The position numbers and the translations under genes were made by a program. This document shows positions 41,152 through 49,028 of a stretch of 64,000 nt of DNA, piece after piece (within the stretch, counting starts at the first letter, position 1; each line of letters starts with the position of its first letter). The DNA is from Victivallis sp. Marseille-Q1083 (lineage in GTDB: Bacteria; Verrucomicrobiota; Lentisphaeria; Victivallales; Victivallaceae). The notes under the pieces are model-generated. The model was not told the origin of the DNA. It made no database searches and saw nothing but the letters and a program-made list of their open reading frames with translations. The stretch spans positions 3,112,083-3,176,082 of the forward strand of contig NZ_CAHJXL010000001.1 of the NCBI RefSeq assembly GCF_903645315.1. Direction: 5' to 3'.

Positions 41152-41766
41152 CAACGGTGACCGAGAAGGCCCACACAGCCCCGCTGTTGCGCCTTTTCGG
41201 GTATCCCGAATCCATGCCCGAACCGGCCCGTAAAGCCCCGGAAACGGAGCTGTCTGCGCCCCTGTGGGTGCACTGGCGGCATGGCGCATAAGTCCTTGAT
41301 AGGCAATAGCTGAAAAATTTTATCGGACCGCAACCAACTCTGCTTAACACGTCGAGTCCTTCCGCCGCCCCTCGGAGATAGTCCTCTGAGGGGGGAACCA
41401 TTGCCATTTTCGGACATTTCCACACTATCCCGAGCTCGGGGACGGGTCCGGCCTACCCGAGCCCTCACGCGCGTCAGAACGCGTGCTGGATAGCTTAAAA
41501 AGCGTCCGTCACTTTGCAAAAAAGTGACGGAACGAGCCGCCGCTTTGCGAGGCGACCACAATACGTAGTGGTATCGGCGTTGATTTGCGTTGCATTGCTT
41601 CGTATATCTTGTGGTATGGCTTTCGTGCGAGTTCTGCTCTGTTGCCCCACGCTCATAAACGCCCCGCCGACGCACGTCACCGCGTTATGGCGTTTGTTCA
41701 CCCAAAGACTCACTACGCTCCGCTTCAAGCGGTGTCGGGGGCTTTCCAAGCGTTTGTGAGCGCCTC
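41152..41766. other. Gene-free region with hairpins
   Basis: No convincing gene, tRNA or rRNA was found; the open frames here have protein-unlike, Arg-rich compositions. An 11-bp perfect hairpin TCCGTCACTTT/AAAGTGACGGA lies at 41505-41531, and CACGCG/CGCGTG near 41466-41484. Base composition differs from the flanks, so it may be an interspersed repeat or a structured RNA. Confidence 0.35.
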
Positions 41767-42060
41767 TTACCCTTGGACGGAAACCATCTGAAGAATCGCC
41801 TTGTACGGTTTTCTTCCCCTCTTTCGGAACGGGTTGTGCCTACCCAGCGAGCGGGCGAGCTGGTAGACCCGGCTTATTGAGATGCCGAGTGAGGCGGCGA
41901 CAGCTTCGGCTGACAGTCCGTTGCGGACGAGCAGAAGAACATCATCGTGGGCGGCTGGAGTTCGAGCGGGAACCCATATCATGCCCTGCCAGTGCTTTTG
42001 AACCTGGGCGAGCAGCTCAGGGGGAAGCACATCAGCGGCGTTGGTGTAGAGTTGAGCCAT
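41767..42060 (-). CDS. Mor/CD3324-type transcriptional regulator
   Basis: 97 residues from ATG 42060 behind GGAAAAACC. The start (LYTNAADVLPPELLAQVQKH, WQGMIWVP) matches the Mor transcription activator/CD3324 family, and the HTH follows (VLLLVRNGLSAEAVAASLGI, SISRVYQLARSLG). In phage Mu, Mor switches on middle genes. It is the last gene of the early minus-strand block before the non-coding stretch. Confidence 0.8.
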   Translation of the reverse strand: MAQLYTNAADVLPPELLAQVQKHWQGMIWVPARTPAAHDDVLLLVRNGLSAEAVAASLGISISRVYQLARSLGRHNPFRKRGRKPYKAILQMVSVQG

Positions 42061-42335
42061 GGTTTTTCCTTTTTCCAGAAGAAAGATCCCCAAATTCGCA
42101 CCCTTCTATACACACATACGGATTTCCTTCCAATGCGAGACTCCTTGCGAATTTGTGAATTATCTCTAAAAACATATATTTTTTATTATTTTTACCCTCA
42201 AATAGTCTCTTTTTGGTTTTCGAGATAGTTCGCAAGATAGTTCACAAGTTCGCACTTTTTTCCGAATTTCGGACCTTTTTTTTGCCGGGCAAAACTGCGA
42301 ACTTTGAAGTTTCCGGGGAATTGGGGTGAATTTCC

Positions 42336-44690
42336 TCAAAGCAGGACATAGTTTTTCATCGGCTTGGTTTTGCCGGTGTCGATCTCGAATGAAATCGTCC
42401 CGTTCTCGATGAGCGTGTCGATGATCTTCTTGAACACGTCGAGCGACTCATGGCTGGAGCGGAGAAGTTTGCTGTGTCCTATCTTGCCTCCGGCCCGGTC
42501 AATGAGGCGCACGACTTTCTGGCACTTCTCCTCAAATTGCGACTCATAGACATAGTATTCGGCCATGAAGAGTGTCCGTTTGTTGACGTACTCGATGAAA
42601 TCGCGCGCCCATTTGACGGCTTTACAGGAGATGGAGGGGTTATAGACATTCTCGCTGAGGGCATAAAGCATCGCCAGCTTGCACACCTTCTCGTAGCCGC
42701 GGGCCCAGACAGCGGAGGCGACATCTTCGCCATTGTCTTTGTAGAAATCGACAAGGTCGTCGAATTCGTGCTGAATCTGCTCCAGGAGGACTGTCGCGTC
42801 CGGCTGATCGGGAACCAGCATGGGCTTGGGATTGATACTGCAGAGGTTGCCGTTCAGGGAGTCGATGTTGACGATGTACTTGGCGGCGCGGAGTGTTTCG
42901 TCGGAGGGGATGATTTCCCGCTGGGACTTGCCTCGACCGCGCTTGCCGGCTTCGATGATGATACAGCGGGCGGCAAGGCCGTTTTCGAGCACACGCCGGG
43001 ACATCGCTTCATAGAAATACTTCGGAATGGCGGTTCCGAAGATGACGAGGTTCGGATTGACGATGCACTCGATCTCTTCGCGGTCGCCGTTGGAGCGTGT
43101 TTTCACCAAGGCTTTGCGTCGCAACGGATAAATGGAGTTCGCGGCGCCATAGAATTTGAGCAGTTTTTCGTTCATGGATTCTGTCCTTTGATCCTTGTTG
43201 TATTTCATGGTATTGAAGATGGAGTCGATTTCGTCCGTCTGAAACAGCATGGACGGGTGCATGAAGAGCGCGTCTTCGAGCCCTTCGCCGGACGCGAACG
43301 CATCGCCGATACACGCGCCCATTCCCGCGGCAAAGGCGATATTGAAATTGACTTTGCGCGGATGGTCTTTGCCGGTTCCCGAATCCGCAAGGGCTATGAG
43401 GTAAAGATTCGAGCGGTTATTCCGCTCGTCTTTGACCTTGCGCCCGGCGAGAAACGCCAGGTCCGCCAATGCTCCGATGAATGCCAGGATGGTATTGGGA
43501 TACGGTGCGGTGTCCATGGTCAGTTTCATGACATCGGCGACGTACCCCGGCATCTTCAGGAGGCGTTCGGGAATCGCTCCGGGATTGGGGAAAAGTTTGT
43601 CGTCGTTTTTCGCCAGCTTGCGACCCTGATTCAAGATTCCCGTTAGATCGACGGGCGCAGGTTCAGGCTTCCGCTCGTAACAGCCGGGTTCTTTAAGCTC
43701 GCGGAGCTTCTTCCAGTCGTTGCCGGAACACGAGTTGTGATGGCAGGTGAAAGCGATTGCTCCGTTCGCATGTTGAATCAGGACGGCGGAGCGGTTCGCG
43801 TGTGCGTCGTTGAACGGACAGACGGGGAACACCCATTTCCGGCCATCCTTCCACACCTTGGGAGCTTCGAGCTCCGGGCAGTATTGCCGAACCCATGAGT
43901 CGAGATCGAACTCGTCGGAAACCGAATGCGGCTGCGCTGTTGCCACGGGTTTCTGCGGCTGCGCGGTGAAATTGGCGACGCGCTCCAGTTGCTCGCGGGA
44001 AAGCACCGAAAGCGTGCTCGGAACGGAGAGGAGTTGCGCCATGCGGTGCGGTCGCGCTGGAATGCTGTCTCCTTTGCAGTTCATTGTTCCCGGGATGCGC
44101 CAGATCCGGGCGGGATTGTGAACGGTTTTATCGATTTCCACCGCATCGGTCGATGCGCTGCTCAACGATTCGATGGTTCGCTGAATCAGCCCCTCATCAT
44201 CGGGGGGAAGACTAGCGCGATAGAGCATCTGCGCCCCGTTCCCGCTGTCGCATATCACGGGTTCCGGCCAGGTAACGGAAGCCATATCGTCTCGGAGCTC
44301 ACGCGCTTTCTGAATCGCCGCCTTGTGTTCAGCGTCGGTGCTGGAAACGCCGGAGACGCGCTTGGGATCGCAGTCAATCAGGAGCCAGCGGCGTTCGGCG
44401 ATGTCGGAATCCGCGGTCGTCGGCTCCCGGGTGATACCGCGAATGCGGTTACAGGCGCGGGCCAGGAGATCGGATTTCACCGGATTGATGGTCACATAAG
44501 CTCCGCGATAAGACCGCAGTTTCGCGATGGCGTCGGCGGCTGCCGGAATGTGCTCATAATCGAAATACCCGGACTCCATGTGCGGTCGCATCCAGTCGAC
44601 TGAAACGGCGTCGAGGATGCGAATTTCAAACACGTCACCCGGCAGAAACCACAGTTGCAGCGCACGGATTATCATTTCCTTATCGGTCAT
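42336..44690 (-). CDS. Phage primase/helicase-like protein (AEP-like plus DUF3987)
   Basis: 784 residues. The N-terminal part resembles an archaeo-eukaryotic-type primase: RWLLIDCDPKR carries a DxD-like pair, with ICDSGNGAQMLYRASLP and RIWRIPGTMNCKGD downstream. A zinc-finger-like segment follows (VCPFNDAHANRSAVLIQH, TCHHNSCSG). The second half matches DUF3987-type primase-associated ATPases (LYLIALADSGTGKDHPRKVN as P-loop, MLFQTDEIDSIF as Walker B). It would prime phage DNA replication. It overlaps the BRO-like gene by four bases. Confidence 0.88.
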   Translation of the reverse strand: MTDKEMIIRALQLWFLPGDVFEIRILDAVSVDWMRPHMESGYFDYEHIPAAADAIAKLRSYRGAYVTINPVKSDLLARACNRIRGITREPTTADSDIAERRWLLIDCDPKRVSGVSSTDAEHKAAIQKARELRDDMASVTWPEPVICDSGNGAQMLYRASLPPDDEGLIQRTIESLSSASTDAVEIDKTVHNPARIWRIPGTMNCKGDSIPARPHRMAQLLSVPSTLSVLSREQLERVANFTAQPQKPVATAQPHSVSDEFDLDSWVRQYCPELEAPKVWKDGRKWVFPVCPFNDAHANRSAVLIQHANGAIAFTCHHNSCSGNDWKKLRELKEPGCYERKPEPAPVDLTGILNQGRKLAKNDDKLFPNPGAIPERLLKMPGYVADVMKLTMDTAPYPNTILAFIGALADLAFLAGRKVKDERNNRSNLYLIALADSGTGKDHPRKVNFNIAFAAGMGACIGDAFASGEGLEDALFMHPSMLFQTDEIDSIFNTMKYNKDQRTESMNEKLLKFYGAANSIYPLRRKALVKTRSNGDREEIECIVNPNLVIFGTAIPKYFYEAMSRRVLENGLAARCIIIEAGKRGRGKSQREIIPSDETLRAAKYIVNIDSLNGNLCSINPKPMLVPDQPDATVLLEQIQHEFDDLVDFYKDNGEDVASAVWARGYEKVCKLAMLYALSENVYNPSISCKAVKWARDFIEYVNKRTLFMAEYYVYESQFEEKCQKVVRLIDRAGGKIGHSKLLRSSHESLDVFKKIIDTLIENGTISFEIDTGKTKPMKNYVLL

Positions 44691-45217
44691 GCCTTGCGCC
44701 CTCGGTTCGGTTTGAGTTTGTTTGGAAAATTCGGAACGCAGAAGATTATGTCGGGCTGCTCCTCGAAGGGAACGCTCATGATGCTCTGCATGAACAGCAG
44801 ATGTGCCAGATGAAAGTTGAGAATCTCATCTTCCTTACTGGTACGGGCATCTTCCCGGGCTGTTGCCGCTTGCTGTTCTTTCCGAGCCGCCCACGGCGGA
44901 CGCGGCAGGAACTTTTCGCAACCGGGCCGTTTGCAGATTTCCGGTATGATTTCGCAGAAGACCCATTGCCGAAGGGCGCCGGAATCTCTCATCGCGCTTG
45001 TGATGGAAAGGATCTCGTCCTGTTTGATCAGGCGAACCATGGTCGAATAGACCGGGGTTTGGATGCGGTGATAGACCGGCGAGCCGTTCACCCGTTCTGC
45101 CGCGGAGCGGAACCCGGGAATCCGGCACAGATCACGGTAAACAAAATAAATCCCGTCGTCTTTCAGAACGATACGGATGGTGTTAGCCTGGAACCGAACG
45201 TTCAAAATCTCATTCAT
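44687..45217 (-). CDS. BRO-N-like protein
   Basis: 176 residues. The first 110 (TIRIVLKDDGIYFVYRDLCR, then VRLIKQDEILSITSAM and WVFCEIIPEIC) follow the BRO-N/antirepressor layout of two strands, a helical Asp-rich recognition part and a W..E..PEI segment. The C-terminus is charged and helical. BRO proteins bind DNA and often act as phage antirepressors. Translation is coupled to the flanking genes by overlaps at both ends. Confidence 0.7.
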   Translation of the reverse strand: MNEILNVRFQANTIRIVLKDDGIYFVYRDLCRIPGFRSAAERVNGSPVYHRIQTPVYSTMVRLIKQDEILSITSAMRDSGALRQWVFCEIIPEICKRPGCEKFLPRPPWAARKEQQAATAREDARTSKEDEILNFHLAHLLFMQSIMSVPFEEQPDIIFCVPNFPNKLKPNRGRKA

Positions 45218-45467
45218 TGCTGTTGTCCTCGTCGTTGATGTTTTTCAGGAAACGGAGCGCCATCGCTGCAGTGTGGACGGCTTCGGTGATGATATGCGCC
45301 TTGGAGCCCTTGTGTTCGTTATGGTCGAGGACTGCCTTGGTTACCTCGCCCGATTCTTCCGCCAGAATTGCCGAAGCGTGAATCAGGTTGTTCGGCCATG
45401 CGGGGTGAAGTTTCTCGGCCCAGGCGAGCTCGCTCAGGATCAGGGAAAGCGCGGATTCTATTTTCAT
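45210..45467 (-). CDS. MazG-like nucleotide pyrophosphohydrolase
   Basis: 85 residues. The segment LAEESGEVTKAVLDH carries the EExxE-type metal-binding motif, and a helix with EAVHTAAMALRFL follows, as in small phage MazG-like dNTP pyrophosphohydrolases. These hydrolyse (d)NTPs or alarmones and can adjust host nucleotide pools. The length is normal for the phage type. It overlaps the BRO-like gene by 8 bases. Confidence 0.75.
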   Translation of the reverse strand: MKIESALSLILSELAWAEKLHPAWPNNLIHASAILAEESGEVTKAVLDHNEHKGSKAHIITEAVHTAAMALRFLKNINDEDNSNE

Positions 45468-45613
45468 GGTGATGCCTTTGTGAAGTGTTTATCTGCTTGC
45501 GGGATGCGTATAATAAGGGAAAATCGGAGTTTTTTGGGAAAAATGGTCCGGTTTTATCCAAAAATTTTATAAATACTGATAGGTAAAGATAAAAATATGA
45601 GGAGGTGATGAAA

Positions 45614-45667
45614 ATGAATGAAGTGATATTATTGATAATAGTATTGGTTGTTGTATGTAAGTTTTAA
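45614..45667 (+). CDS. 17-residue hydrophobic micropeptide
   Basis: The peptide MNEVILLIIVLVVVCKF is a single transmembrane segment. Its ATG 45614 lies eight bases after AGGAGG, within AGGAGGTGAT, a near-perfect Shine-Dalgarno. A TATAAT is at 45507-45512 and a strong terminator at 45676-45703. It runs opposite to the flanking phage genes. The design resembles type I toxin or holin-like peptides. Too short for homology, so this rests on signals alone. Confidence 0.45.
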   Translation: MNEVILLIIVLVVVCKF

Positions 45668-45675
45668 CAACACCC

Positions 45676-45703
45676 CCAGGGGGAGAGTGAAATCTCCCCC
45701 TGG
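45676..45703. terminator. Strong bidirectional terminator hairpin
   Basis: CCAGGGGGAGA at 45676-45686 pairs perfectly with TCTCCCCCTGG at 45693-45703 around GTGAAA. On the minus strand the stem is followed by GTTGTTAAAAC. It ends both the micropeptide transcript and the minus-strand gene whose stop is at 45704. Confidence 0.75.
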
Positions 45704-46012
45704 TCATTCCGCCACGCGGCAGTTCAGGACTTCGTGCGTGACGCAGTCTCTGCACACGCTCCGGTTGCCCCGCAGTTTGCAGCGGACGCAGACATGTTCT
45801 CGGATGAAATTCTCCAAGCGCGAGATATATTCGCGCTCCGTCAGCGTGTTCCACAACGCCAAAGCGGTGGCCTCGTCGCAGAATCCCGCCTGTCGGCCGC
45901 ATGCCTCGCACTCATAATAGAAAAGCACACACTGCCCGAAATGATCGGCGGCGAGCCAACCATGGACTTTCCTGCTGCGGCAGACGGGGCAACTTGGATT
46001 TGTCTTACTCAT
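45704..46012 (-). CDS. Lar-like restriction-alleviation/zinc-finger protein
   Basis: 102 residues from ATG 46012, which overlaps the previous stop (ATGA). The pattern CPVCRSRKVHGW...YYECEACGRQAGFCDEATALAL WN fits the Lar restriction-alleviation family (two CxxC pairs and an EAxxxWN ending). A second zinc pair follows (CVRCKLRGNRSVCRDC). Lar proteins moderate type I restriction in favour of phage DNA, but many family members are only zinc-ribbon proteins of unknown role. Confidence 0.75.
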   Translation of the reverse strand: MSKTNPSCPVCRSRKVHGWLAADHFGQCVLFYYECEACGRQAGFCDEATALALWNTLTEREYISRLENFIREHVCVRCKLRGNRSVCRDCVTHEVLNCRVAE

Positions 46013-46182
46013 GATGTGTGTTTCCTTTGGGTTACTACGTCGATACTCACGTCCCCGAAAGCAGTAGTCGCGTGGATTCGCCACGTGATCTCGCGGCCGT
46101 AATTCATGTGACAGCCGGTGAACCGCAGTCCCCACGGCTCGTTGACGGGCTTGGGCGGTTGGATTCGTCTGAGGTTCCACAT
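46009..46182 (-). CDS. Small phage protein (57 residues)
   Basis: ATG 46182 follows AAGGAAATAAAGA. The product (MWNLRRIQPPKPVNEPWGLR, then FTGCHMNYGREITWRIHATT) ends at a TGA overlapping the start of the Lar-like gene, so translation is coupled. The radical SAM gene ends four bases upstream of this start. Beta-rich and basic; no family recognised. Confidence 0.6.
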   Translation of the reverse strand: MWNLRRIQPPKPVNEPWGLRFTGCHMNYGREITWRIHATTAFGDVSIDVVTQRKHTS

Positions 46183-46185
46183 TCT

Positions 46186-47091
46186 TTATTTCCTTATACT
46201 TGAATTGTACTCTTCGAACGGGGCGGACTTGCGGATTTCCTGCCGGTTGCACCAGCGGGCCAGGCGACGCAGCTCCAGCGGCGGTTCGCTCTTTCCCGAA
46301 AAATCCCGGAACGGCTGACAGAAGGGTGTGACGTATTTATCAAGCTTCGCCAAGTGGCAGATCCGCTCGTGCGCGTCCTCGAGCTCTTGCGCCAAGACGT
46401 AGACGAAAAACTCGCCGCGGAATCCTGCCGAGCGGAGCAAGCGGACGGCATTCTTCACGTGTGGAAGCATCGCGGCCGTATCGCAGCTGAAGCGGATAAA
46501 CTTGATCCATCGCGTCTCAGCCAGTTCCCGGGCGTTTTGCTCGTTCACCAGTCGGGCATCCAACGCCTGGTTGAAATCGAGCCGGAGCTTCAGCCGCTTC
46601 GCCTTCTCCAGCTGCTCAGTGACGAACGCTGCCGGAGCGGCGAGGAAGTTGTTGTCGAGCAGAACCACATTCTTTCTGCCGGCACAGAGCCGCTCGATGT
46701 CGTCGACGACATGGAGTTTCCCTTCTTTCCGGGGAACGATGCACCAAGAGCACTCCCGAACACATCCCCGCGTGAGAAATCCCAAGGCGGAAGTGAACTC
46801 CGGGTAAAGGGAATAGTCGGGGAGCGTCCGCTCCACATCGTCCGGGAGCTTCACGCTCGAATCGTATCCGGTCCCGCCGCACACGGGATTCGGTGCGTTC
46901 GCGGCAAGGTCTGAATAATCCGGGGTGAACGTGAAGACCTTTGACATGTAGAGCCGCTCGGGGCGGCTGAAAAGCGGCGAGTACCACTCCACATCGTCGC
47001 CCCAGAGCTTGTGCCATGCCGAAAGGCGCATGAGCGCCAAGTTGGGAAATCCGCGGCCATCGACGTCAATCAGCGAGACCTTCATCTTCAA
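46186..47091 (-). CDS. Radical SAM protein
   Basis: 301 residues. The cluster motif is CVRECSWC (CxxxCxxC, near residues 112-119) in the context LGFLTRGCVRECSWCIVPRK. The N-terminal 100 residues (KVSLIDVDGRGFPNLALMRL) resemble the vitamin B12-binding-like domain found in front of many radical SAM enzymes, and the barrel includes VVLLDNNFLAAP and KFIRFSCDTAAML. It presumably makes or modifies a nucleotide, RNA or protein group. Phage radical SAM enzymes are uncommon and the substrate cannot be told from sequence. Confidence 0.88.
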   Translation of the reverse strand: MKMKVSLIDVDGRGFPNLALMRLSAWHKLWGDDVEWYSPLFSRPERLYMSKVFTFTPDYSDLAANAPNPVCGGTGYDSSVKLPDDVERTLPDYSLYPEFTSALGFLTRGCVRECSWCIVPRKEGKLHVVDDIERLCAGRKNVVLLDNNFLAAPAAFVTEQLEKAKRLKLRLDFNQALDARLVNEQNARELAETRWIKFIRFSCDTAAMLPHVKNAVRLLRSAGFRGEFFVYVLAQELEDAHERICHLAKLDKYVTPFCQPFRDFSGKSEPPLELRRLARWCNRQEIRKSAPFEEYNSSIRK

Positions 47092-47383
47092 GCCGCTTCT
47101 CTTCCGCCGTCTTCAGCCACTCCAAATGCTTCTGCGCCTCTTCGCGGATGCCCGCGAGCTTCTCCATGAAGTCATCGCAGTTCGAAATAAAGGTCTCGAA
47201 GCACTGAACGTAATTTGTGCCGATCCCATGCGGAGTCAGAAGCAAATCATGATTGGAAAGGAAGAATTGCGACGGAGTCTTGCCTTTTTGCGAGCGGGAG
47301 ATGTGCCAGCGTTCGTCCGCGCTCACGAGCTCCTGTTTCAAATGCTACTCGGTCACCCGCCATTCGAGAGGGATTTTATTCAT
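47066..47383 (-). pseudogene. Phage protein with in-frame TAG
   Basis: Translation would start at ATG 47383 inside the end of the upstream gene (GATGAATAA), reading MNKIPLEWRVTE, then TAG at 47345-47347, then HLKQELVSADERWHISRSQK and about 70 more residues to the stop at 47066. Upstream coupling and composition on both sides of the TAG indicate one gene of about 105 codons. Either the TAG is a mutation, it is suppressed, or translation restarts at TTG 47341. No family recognised. Confidence 0.6.
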
Positions 47384-47825
47384 CGGACTTGCTCTCCTCA
47401 TCTTTCAAAACTTCGGCGACCGGCCGCCAGCCCAGCGGCTGATAGGTCGAATCGACGTACCACAACCCCTCGCGAAACAGATACACATACTCAGCCCAAT
47501 AACTGTCGGAGGCTTTGCTCAACAGGTAGTTCGCATCGTGCCAGAACTTGGGAGGCTGGTAATCCTCACTGCGGTCCCGGTGATAAGCGATGCAGATATC
47601 CCGGACCGGGCTGTCGTAGTCGTGTGCTTCGCCGGGCTTGGGAGCAAGACGTTCGCCAAGACAACTCAAGTTTCCGAGAGCAAGCAGGGCTTCGGCCAGC
47701 TCAGGGGTATTGTAGTGTTCAATGAGCAACCGGCCGTTGTTGCTCACATATCCGTCGAAATGACAGTAAATTCCCCGACATTGCTTGTCGGGATCTTCAA
47801 TCGCGATTACCGAGCGGGTGGACAT
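47376..47825 (-). CDS. Conserved phage protein
   Basis: 149 residues from ATG 47825 behind GAGGAGAGACACGC. The N-terminus (MSTRSVIAIEDPDKQCRGIY, CHFDGYVSNNGRLL) is typical of a conserved phage protein type in which a regulatory strand precedes a Tyr/Asp-rich helical part (YWAEYVYLFREGLWYVDSTY). It overlaps the YopX-like gene by 19 bases. Function unknown. Confidence 0.72.
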   Translation of the reverse strand: MSTRSVIAIEDPDKQCRGIYCHFDGYVSNNGRLLIEHYNTPELAEALLALGNLSCLGERLAPKPGEAHDYDSPVRDICIAYHRDRSEDYQPPKFWHDANYLLSKASDSYWAEYVYLFREGLWYVDSTYQPLGWRPVAEVLKDEESKSDE

Positions 47826-48253
47826 GCGTGTCTCTCCTCGTGCCGGCAGAGTTCGGGATTCTTGTGTGCGTTCCCGACAATGCGGATTTTCTGATAAAGG
47901 GTCAAACGGCTGCTGTGCGTGTTCGGCGTGAGGCCGTCCAGCACGTAGCGCCCCTGCAGATTGATGAAACGAACGATGAACAGCCCGACCGATTCCCCGG
48001 CATTGTTGAAAATCTCCACGATGTCGTTGGAGAAAATCTTCTTTTCTTCCTGGTCGAGCAAGCCCGTCCACTGGTCGATTTCGCAGTCTTCGCGCCGGGC
48101 GGGATTCGTTTCGCTGGTCTCAACGCCGTCGAGCGTGTCCTCGAACACGAACGAAGCATTGAAGCCGTAAACCGGGAACAGCGTCAGCGTCGACCGGTGG
48201 AACGCCCGGAACTCAAGGGTGAATTCCGGCTGGTGGATGTGTTTGAATTGCAT
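47807..48253 (-). CDS. YopX-like phage protein
   Basis: 148 residues. The central DQWTGLLDQEEKKIFSNDIV followed by EIFNNAGESVGLFIVRF matches the YopX family signature (QxTGLxDxxGKxIxEGDIV). The family is widespread in Gram-positive and gut phages; its function is not established. It is downstream of a Cys-rich gene and translationally coupled to the next gene. Confidence 0.8.
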   Translation of the reverse strand: MQFKHIHQPEFTLEFRAFHRSTLTLFPVYGFNASFVFEDTLDGVETSETNPARREDCEIDQWTGLLDQEEKKIFSNDIVEIFNNAGESVGLFIVRFINLQGRYVLDGLTPNTHSSRLTLYQKIRIVGNAHKNPELCRHEERHACPPAR

Positions 48254-48271
48254 ATTGGAACCTTTCTTTTT

Positions 48272-48667
48272 TTATTCGCTGCGGAAAATCAGGGCAATCC
48301 GGCATTTGTTACAGGCGTGGCTCTTGCAGTTGTTGCAACTCTCCTCGATGATGTTCCGAAGACGCTGATTCTCGTCCATGAGCTTTCGCATCTTCAGGCA
48401 GTCTTCGCGGTCATGGCCGGTAACGGCGCCGGGGGACTTGCTGAAGTGTTCAATCGCCTGTTTGAAGGACTTGTGAGTCGCTTCCCGGAAATCCGGAACC
48501 AGCTCGCTCGGGTGGTTTCCGCACCGGCCGTCATTGCCGATGTATATGGTTTTCAACTCGCAGGTCGCGGTGCTTTTCCCGCATTTGGTTGAATGATACG
48601 GACAGGGGAAATTCGAGCATTGCACCTTGTAGGTGTCTTCAAAGCGGAGGGGAATGGTATTACTCAT
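48272..48667 (-). CDS. Cys-rich phage protein
   Basis: 131 residues with 13 cysteines in zinc-binding-like clusters (CSNFPCPYHSTKCGKSTATC near the N-terminus and CNNCKSHACNKC near the C-terminus) separated by a helical coiled region (KLMDENQRLRNIIEES). It may be a nucleic-acid-binding or structural adaptor. No family recognised. Confidence 0.65.
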   Translation of the reverse strand: MSNTIPLRFEDTYKVQCSNFPCPYHSTKCGKSTATCELKTIYIGNDGRCGNHPSELVPDFREATHKSFKQAIEHFSKSPGAVTGHDREDCLKMRKLMDENQRLRNIIEESCNNCKSHACNKCRIALIFRSE

Positions 48668-48679
48668 AGAGATTTTTCC

Positions 48680-48820
48680 TTAAAAAGTTACTGTTGCAGT
48701 AAGGGTTGCGGCAGCTAGCCAATAGATGGTGTGCCGCCAGTCGCCGTTGAATGCGTAAACACCGGCAGCGCCGATGTCCAGAGCAATCAGCAGAATGGGG
48801 AAAATTTTAACGGCGGTCAC
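48680..48820 (-). CDS. Small membrane protein (46 residues)
   Basis: GTG 48820 has a strong CCGGAGGTGGATTC site. Two hydrophobic segments (VKIFPILLIALDIGAAGVYA and IYWLAAATLTATVTF) are separated by a polar loop. Such double-spanning peptides are typical of phage holin-like or superinfection genes. It overlaps the preceding 25-residue ORF by four bases. Confidence 0.55.
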   Translation of the reverse strand: MTAVKIFPILLIALDIGAAGVYAFNGDWRHTIYWLAAATLTATVTF

Positions 48821-48894
48821 GAATCCACCTCCGGTTCGATGGGCTCAACCGCATCCGGGCGCGAGGGAAAACGTTCCATTTCTTTTGTGATCAT
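48817..48894 (-). CDS. 25-residue peptide
   Basis: ATG 48894 follows AAGGAGATGAAACGCA and the stop overlaps the next GTG. The product MITKEMERFPSRPDAVEPIE plus PEVDS is acidic. It is supported by tight coupling at both ends rather than by homology. Confidence 0.45.
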   Translation of the reverse strand: MITKEMERFPSRPDAVEPIEPEVDS

Positions 48895-49028
48895 TTGCGT
48901 TTCATCTCCTTGATTGTTTCATGAATGGTAAGCAGCAGGAACAGCGGAAGACTCAGAATCGAAGCCAGCACCAGCAGGACGATGTAAGCGGCCGCGTTCA
49001 GCCGATCAGAAGGGAATTTCGTCGTCAT
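48891..49028 (-). CDS. Small single-span membrane protein
   Basis: 45 residues from ATG 49028 (GGAGCCGTATG upstream; ATG 49031 is an alternative). A central hydrophobic stretch (AAYIVLLVLASILSLPLFLL) is followed by a basic tail (KEMKRK). It overlaps the end of the helicase gene by 23 bases and the next ORF by four, so it is in the same transcript. Confidence 0.5.
   Translation of the reverse strand: MTTKFPSDRLNAAAYIVLLVLASILSLPLFLLLTIHETIKEMKRK

Noticed and set aside
41280-41420. Possible tRNA or rRNA fragment in the gene-free region
   Set aside because: No T-loop GGTTCRANNCC pattern, no acceptor-stem pairing and no rRNA-like conserved block could be found.
42450-43646. 398-codon plus-strand frame opposite the primase
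   Set aside because: Antisense shadow without motif or start signals.
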